From the NCBI RefSeq assembly GCF_001949145.1, contig NW_019091775.1, positions 43,384 through 54,221 of the forward strand: 10,838 nucleotides of DNA, given 5' to 3'. The translations under genes were made by a program, and so were the position numbers. Positions within the stretch are counted from its first letter, which is position 1. The number at the start of each line of letters is the position of its first letter. Source of the DNA: Acanthaster planci (Eukaryota > Echinodermata > Asteroidea > Valvatida > Acanthasteridae). The notes under the pieces were generated by a model. The model worked only from the letters and a program-made list of their open reading frames with translations. It was not told where the DNA came from and ran no database searches. Below, in pieces: positions 9,401-10,838 of the stretch.

Positions 9401-10838
9401 ACTACTGCTTAATTTCTTTCCTACCCAACTATGAAGTAATTTGCAGAAAAAAAGAGAAAAGAATAAATTAAAAAAAATCTAACGGTGGAGGTGGGGTGGG
9501 GGGGGAGGTTTGCCCTGCCCCCTGGATACACAACTGCATGTAAATCAAAATAACATGCCACTTAGTACCATTAAAATGAATACAAACATGAATTCAATTG
9601 ATTTCAAACGCACATCAGCAATGACTACAAGTCTTCAATTACAGAGGTGCCAAGGTAGAATTAAAGGAAGATTTACGTCCGCAGGGCACAGAGCGAATCA
9701 CTGCAGGACAAACCCAACCCGATCCATACGGTGAGTATGTATTTCATTGCTTGCAATAGTGTGAAAAAAACCCTCAGAAACGAGGAGGGGAGTCAGAAAG
9801 GAAAGCCAAAGATATAAATGAGCTTGAAATTCGCTTAGATGTACAATGAGTTCATAAAACAGATTTTGTAAACCTAAGCGAATGCTGTCAATTTGCCAAG
9901 ACTATTAGAAAACCACACCGAATCTTTGCATGCTTCTGTTAGCCTCTTCATTTTTAACGCCCAACATTTTTACTTCAAAAATTTGAAACATTTTTCTTTT
10001 CTCAGAAATTCCCCTGAACCCAGTAGCCACAAGTGTGGTTTACGAATGTGTGGCTGACAGAGACGCCCCAGTGCCTGCTGCATCATCGCAGGGAGTAGCG
10101 TACGGCAATGTGGGACCCAACCTCTCATTCCCACGAGATCTCGTGGGGATCGAGAAGGAACTGGGACGTGGTGCGTTTGGGAAGGTGCTGCTTGGTACAG
10201 CTCGTGGAATCGAACAGGCCGGGAAAGTCTCAAAAGTTGCCGTCAAGACTCTCAAAGGTGTGTTGACTATTATGTAGAAGCTATTTTGCAAATTTCTGTT
10301 AGCAAGAAGCACATAATGGTCAATTATTGATCAGTTACTGATTGGAATGAGCATCGGCGGATGGTTCAGGGCTAAACACCCATCAGTCAGAAGCTAGGTT
10401 GTTGGCCTGGGTTTCTAAAGACAAAGGGAAACACGAAACGATTAAACAAAATATGTAAACAAACTCCTTAATGAGTTATTCCTTGTACGGCTGTAGAGGG
10501 TGCTGACAGGCAGGCAAAGATGGAGCTTTTGGCCGAGCTGGATCTCATGAAAAAAGTTGGTTCTCATCCAAACGTCGTCAAGCTACTGGGATGTTGCATC
10601 GAAAAAGGTACCAAGACGTGAAATGGCTTATGGTCAGAAAAAAAAAAATCTTGTGCACAGTGGTAGACACTCTCTGGCAAGAATTATGCATTTTGAAAAG
10701 AAACAACCAAGCTGGCGAAATCATCACACAGGAAACTCGTGGAGTAAAAATGTCTGTCATATCTGCCTGCCTGTGCTTGTCTTTGCCAGATCCTGTATAC
10801 ATCATAGTGGAGTACCTTGGAAAGGGTGACCTGAAGAA
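6148..10838 (+). CDS. Receptor tyrosine kinase gene B (3 Ig domains, TM, kinase N-lobe), partial at both ends
   Basis: I join exons 6148-6456, 6988-7308, 7811-8047, 8207-8302, 8867-9005, 9645-9730, 10006-10257, 10497-10607 and 10790-10838 (cut by the window end); every junction keeps frame. The visible protein of about 500 residues has three Ig domains, a Thr/Pro-rich stalk, one transmembrane helix followed by WRRCHRQERR, a juxtamembrane segment with Tyr in DPYEIP, VVYECV and VAYGNV, and the kinase N-lobe with GRGAFGKV, VAVKTL, the helix-C Glu and LLGCCIEKDP. The role is a cell-surface receptor with an extracellular Ig ligand- or partner-binding region and tyrosine-kinase output. LLGCC.(D/E)KDP and the N-lobe spacing recall Cad96Ca and FGFR. 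The signal peptide and any more N-terminal domain are not identified. It is a tandem paralogue of gene A. Confidence 0.95.
6457..6987 (+). other. Gene B intron Ig1-Ig2
   Basis: Phase-1 intron bounded by gtcagt and tctttcag. The Ig1 reading frame runs on by chance to a stop at 6609, which is read-through of intron and not an alternative domain. No repeat seen. Confidence 0.8.
6988..7308 (+). CDS. Gene B exon: Ig domain 2
   Basis: The acceptor is gtctttcag before 6988 and the donor is TACT/gtaagt after 7308; it is phase 1-1, 106 codons. It encodes PATSLTIAVNGTTQ, TAGTQVTLVCTS, LDWFKGSEPLG and RRIECRTVG, with the Cys, Trp and second Cys of an Ig fold. The second Cys lacks the usual preceding Tyr (it reads IEC). 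NGT is a potential N-glycosylation site. Confidence 0.93.
7361..7560. mobile_element. 200-bp nested foldback / MITE-like element
   Basis: Inverted arms pair from outside in: TTAATCT 7361-7367 with AGATTAA 7554-7560; GGTTTTGCCCTTAA 7375-7388 with TTAAGGGCAAAACC 7538-7551 (14 of 14); CCAACAT with ATGTTGG; ACTGTATACTCAG 7409-7421 with CTGAGTATACAGT 7500-7512 (13 of 13). An inner hairpin AGCTTGT/ACAAGCT (7476-7482/7493-7499) abuts the last arm. The ends are TTAA, which would suit a piggyBac-type target site, but the terminal motif is not one I recognise. No coding capacity. The family is unassigned. Confidence 0.75.
7448..7458 (+). promoter_or_regulatory. Pol III B-box-like motif inside the foldback
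   Basis: GGTTCGAGCCC fits the tRNA T-loop/B-box consensus GGTTCGAnnCC. It follows gcaggaggtcctg, as in a tRNA variable loop and T-arm. The T-stem is imperfect and I see no convincing A box 30-60 bases upstream, so this is not a functional tRNA. It may be a tRNA-derived remnant. Confidence 0.45.
7811..8047 (+). CDS. Gene B exon: Ig domain 3 (short, atypical)
   Basis: The acceptor is ttcctagcag before 7811 and the donor is CCAG/gtagtg after 8047; it is phase 1-1, only 78 codons. With the split Tyr it reads YAPVVTVDYSGSELTCSSDANP, and later CAVISCNATNSVGTGTATV, the typical end of a membrane-proximal Ig domain. The core Trp is missing (SHKIILNS stands in its place), and two extra Cys flank the fold (DGC and EIC). 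NST and NAT are glycosylation sites. Confidence 0.9.
8207..8302 (+). CDS. Gene B exon: Thr/Pro-rich stalk
   Basis: The acceptor is ttaaacag before 8207 and the donor is CCAG/gtaatt after 8302; it is phase 1-1, 31 codons. It encodes YLVPEPATTDHTEPQPATT followed by AAGQTTDSQLIP. It has no Cys and is rich in Thr, Pro and Ala, typical of an O-glycosylated spacer between the last Ig domain and the membrane. PEPATTD and PQPATTA look like a two-fold internal repeat. Confidence 0.88.
8303..8866 (+). other. Gene B intron stalk-TM, repeat-bearing
   Basis: Bounded by gtaatt and cttcag. It contains G runs (8462-8467, 8488-8496) and the second copy of the dispersed repeat. No coding signal is seen. Confidence 0.8.
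8518..8637 (+). repeat. Dispersed repeat, copy 2 (in gene B intron)
   Basis: Counterpart of 2838-2965 in the same orientation, with ACAGGGTTTAT at 8574-8584 and CTAAAAA..GCAATGA at its end. A further stretch at about 8750-8801 (TATAGACGCCCGTAAAAAGG, then GGATGAC) again resembles copy 1 (TTTAGACGGACGCC, CTAAAAA, GGATTGAC), so the original unit may be longer or internally repeated. The family is unrecognised. Confidence 0.55.
8867..9005 (+). CDS. Gene B exon: transmembrane helix
   Basis: The acceptor is atcttcag before 8867 and the donor is GGCAG/gtaagg after 9005; it enters in phase 1 and leaves in phase 2. After VGAIVGVV comes an uninterrupted run of about 25 hydrophobic residues to AALLW, then the basic stop-transfer sequence RRCHRQERRHPQQEK. 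This is a single-pass type I membrane segment; the positive charges put the C-terminal side in the cytoplasm. The small-residue pattern (GxxxA/V-like) could favour helix dimerisation. Confidence 0.95.
9006..9644 (+). other. Gene B intron TM-juxtamembrane, holds hAT-like MITE
   Basis: Phase-2 intron bounded by gtaagg and attacag. It contains the MITE at 9283-9536 and otherwise AT-rich sequence without coding signal. Confidence 0.82.
9283..9536. mobile_element. hAT-like MITE (254 bp)
   Basis: The ends are inverted: CAGTGGCGTATCCA at 9283-9296 and TGGATACACAACTG at 9523-9536, 12 of 14 matching. CAGTGGCG-ATCCA followed by a G run is the familiar terminus of a widespread group of hAT transposons, and both ends lead into G-rich (here G13 at 9304-9316) or, read inward, C-rich tracts. 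It has no transposase and so is non-autonomous. The expected 8-bp target duplication is not visible (GATATTGT before, CATGTAAA after), so it is old or was truncated at one flank. Confidence 0.8.
9645..9730 (+). CDS. Gene B exon: juxtamembrane segment 1
   Basis: The acceptor is aattacag before 9645 and the donor is TACG/gtgagt after 9730; it enters in phase 2 and leaves in phase 1. It encodes GAKVELKEDLRPQ and then TQPDPY, a charged cytoplasmic linker. The exon has no domain of its own; I accept it because both splice sites are strong and it alone reconciles the phase-2 TM exon with the phase-1 kinase exon. The junction creates DPYEIP. Confidence 0.85.
10006..10257 (+). CDS. Gene B exon: juxtamembrane segment 2 and kinase P-loop
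   Basis: The acceptor is tttctcag before 10006 and the donor is AAAG/gtgtgt after 10257; it is phase 1-1, 83 codons. It encodes IPLNPVATSVVYECVADRD, VAYGNVGPNLSFPRDLVGI, the glycine-rich loop ELGRGAFGKVLLGTA and VAVKTLK with the ATP-anchoring Lys. GRGAFGKV is close to the VEGFR/FGFR-type P-loop. YGNV fits the pYxNx pattern bound by Grb2-type SH2 domains. Confidence 0.96.
10497..10607 (+). CDS. Gene B exon: kinase helix C to beta 5
   Basis: The acceptor is cggctgtag before 10497 and the donor is AAAG/gtacca after 10607; it is phase 1-1, 36 codons. It encodes EGADRQAKMELLAELDLMKK and then HPNVVKLLGCCIEK. The Glu of AELDLM is the expected helix-C partner of the VAVK lysine. NVVKLLGCC is a hallmark of the FGFR/RET/Cad96Ca-like branch. 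Confidence 0.95.
10790..10838 (+). CDS. Gene B exon: kinase hinge (cut by window end)
   Basis: The acceptor is gtctttgccag before 10790, entering in phase 1. With the split Asp it reads DPVYIIVEYLGKGDLKK and then leaves the window. Gene A has DPVYIIIEYLAKGDLKK in the equivalent exon (15 of 17 residues, 40 of 49 bases), which anchors the tandem relationship. Confidence 0.95.

Overview
The window is animal nuclear DNA, not prokaryotic. Short coding exons with clean GT/AG borders are scattered through AT-rich introns, every exon is phase-compatible with the next, and the proteins are metazoan receptor tyrosine kinases (RTKs). The kinase sequence resembles the Cad96Ca/FGFR/RET-like group. Intron-rich genes, immunoglobulin (Ig) ectodomains and small hAT-type elements fit a cnidarian such as a coral or sea anemone best. 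The phylum is an inference; a sponge or invertebrate deuterostome is not excluded.

Layout. (1) Positions 304-2650, plus strand: the 3' half of receptor gene A. Six exons run from the kinase hinge through the catalytic and activation loops and the C-lobe to a stop codon and a short tyrosine-bearing tail, followed by an AATAAA signal at 2697. (2) Positions 2703-6147: 3.4 kb in which I find no convincing exon, only a dispersed-repeat copy, an 18-bp perfect palindrome, small hairpins and a short tandem repeat. The promoter and signal-peptide exon of the next gene probably lie here. (3) Positions 6148-10838, plus strand: receptor gene B, entered in its ectodomain. Nine exons encode three Ig domains, a Thr/Pro stalk, a transmembrane helix, a two-exon juxtamembrane region and the kinase N-lobe. 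The window stops inside the hinge exon.

The hinge exon at 304 (gene A) and the one at 10790 (gene B) are homologous: 40 of 49 bases over the shared stretch, same phase. A and B are therefore head-to-tail paralogues spaced about 10.5 kb apart, and the window covers almost exactly one period of a probable tandem array. Together the two partial genes show nearly a whole receptor of this type, missing only its N-terminus: Ig domains outside, one membrane helix, and a cytoplasmic kinase with all core catalytic residues.

Non-coding features of note are a 200-bp nested foldback in the Ig2-Ig3 intron with a Pol III B-box-like motif in its loop, a 254-bp hAT-like MITE in the intron after the transmembrane exon, and a diverged repeat shared by the region downstream of gene A and an intron of gene B.
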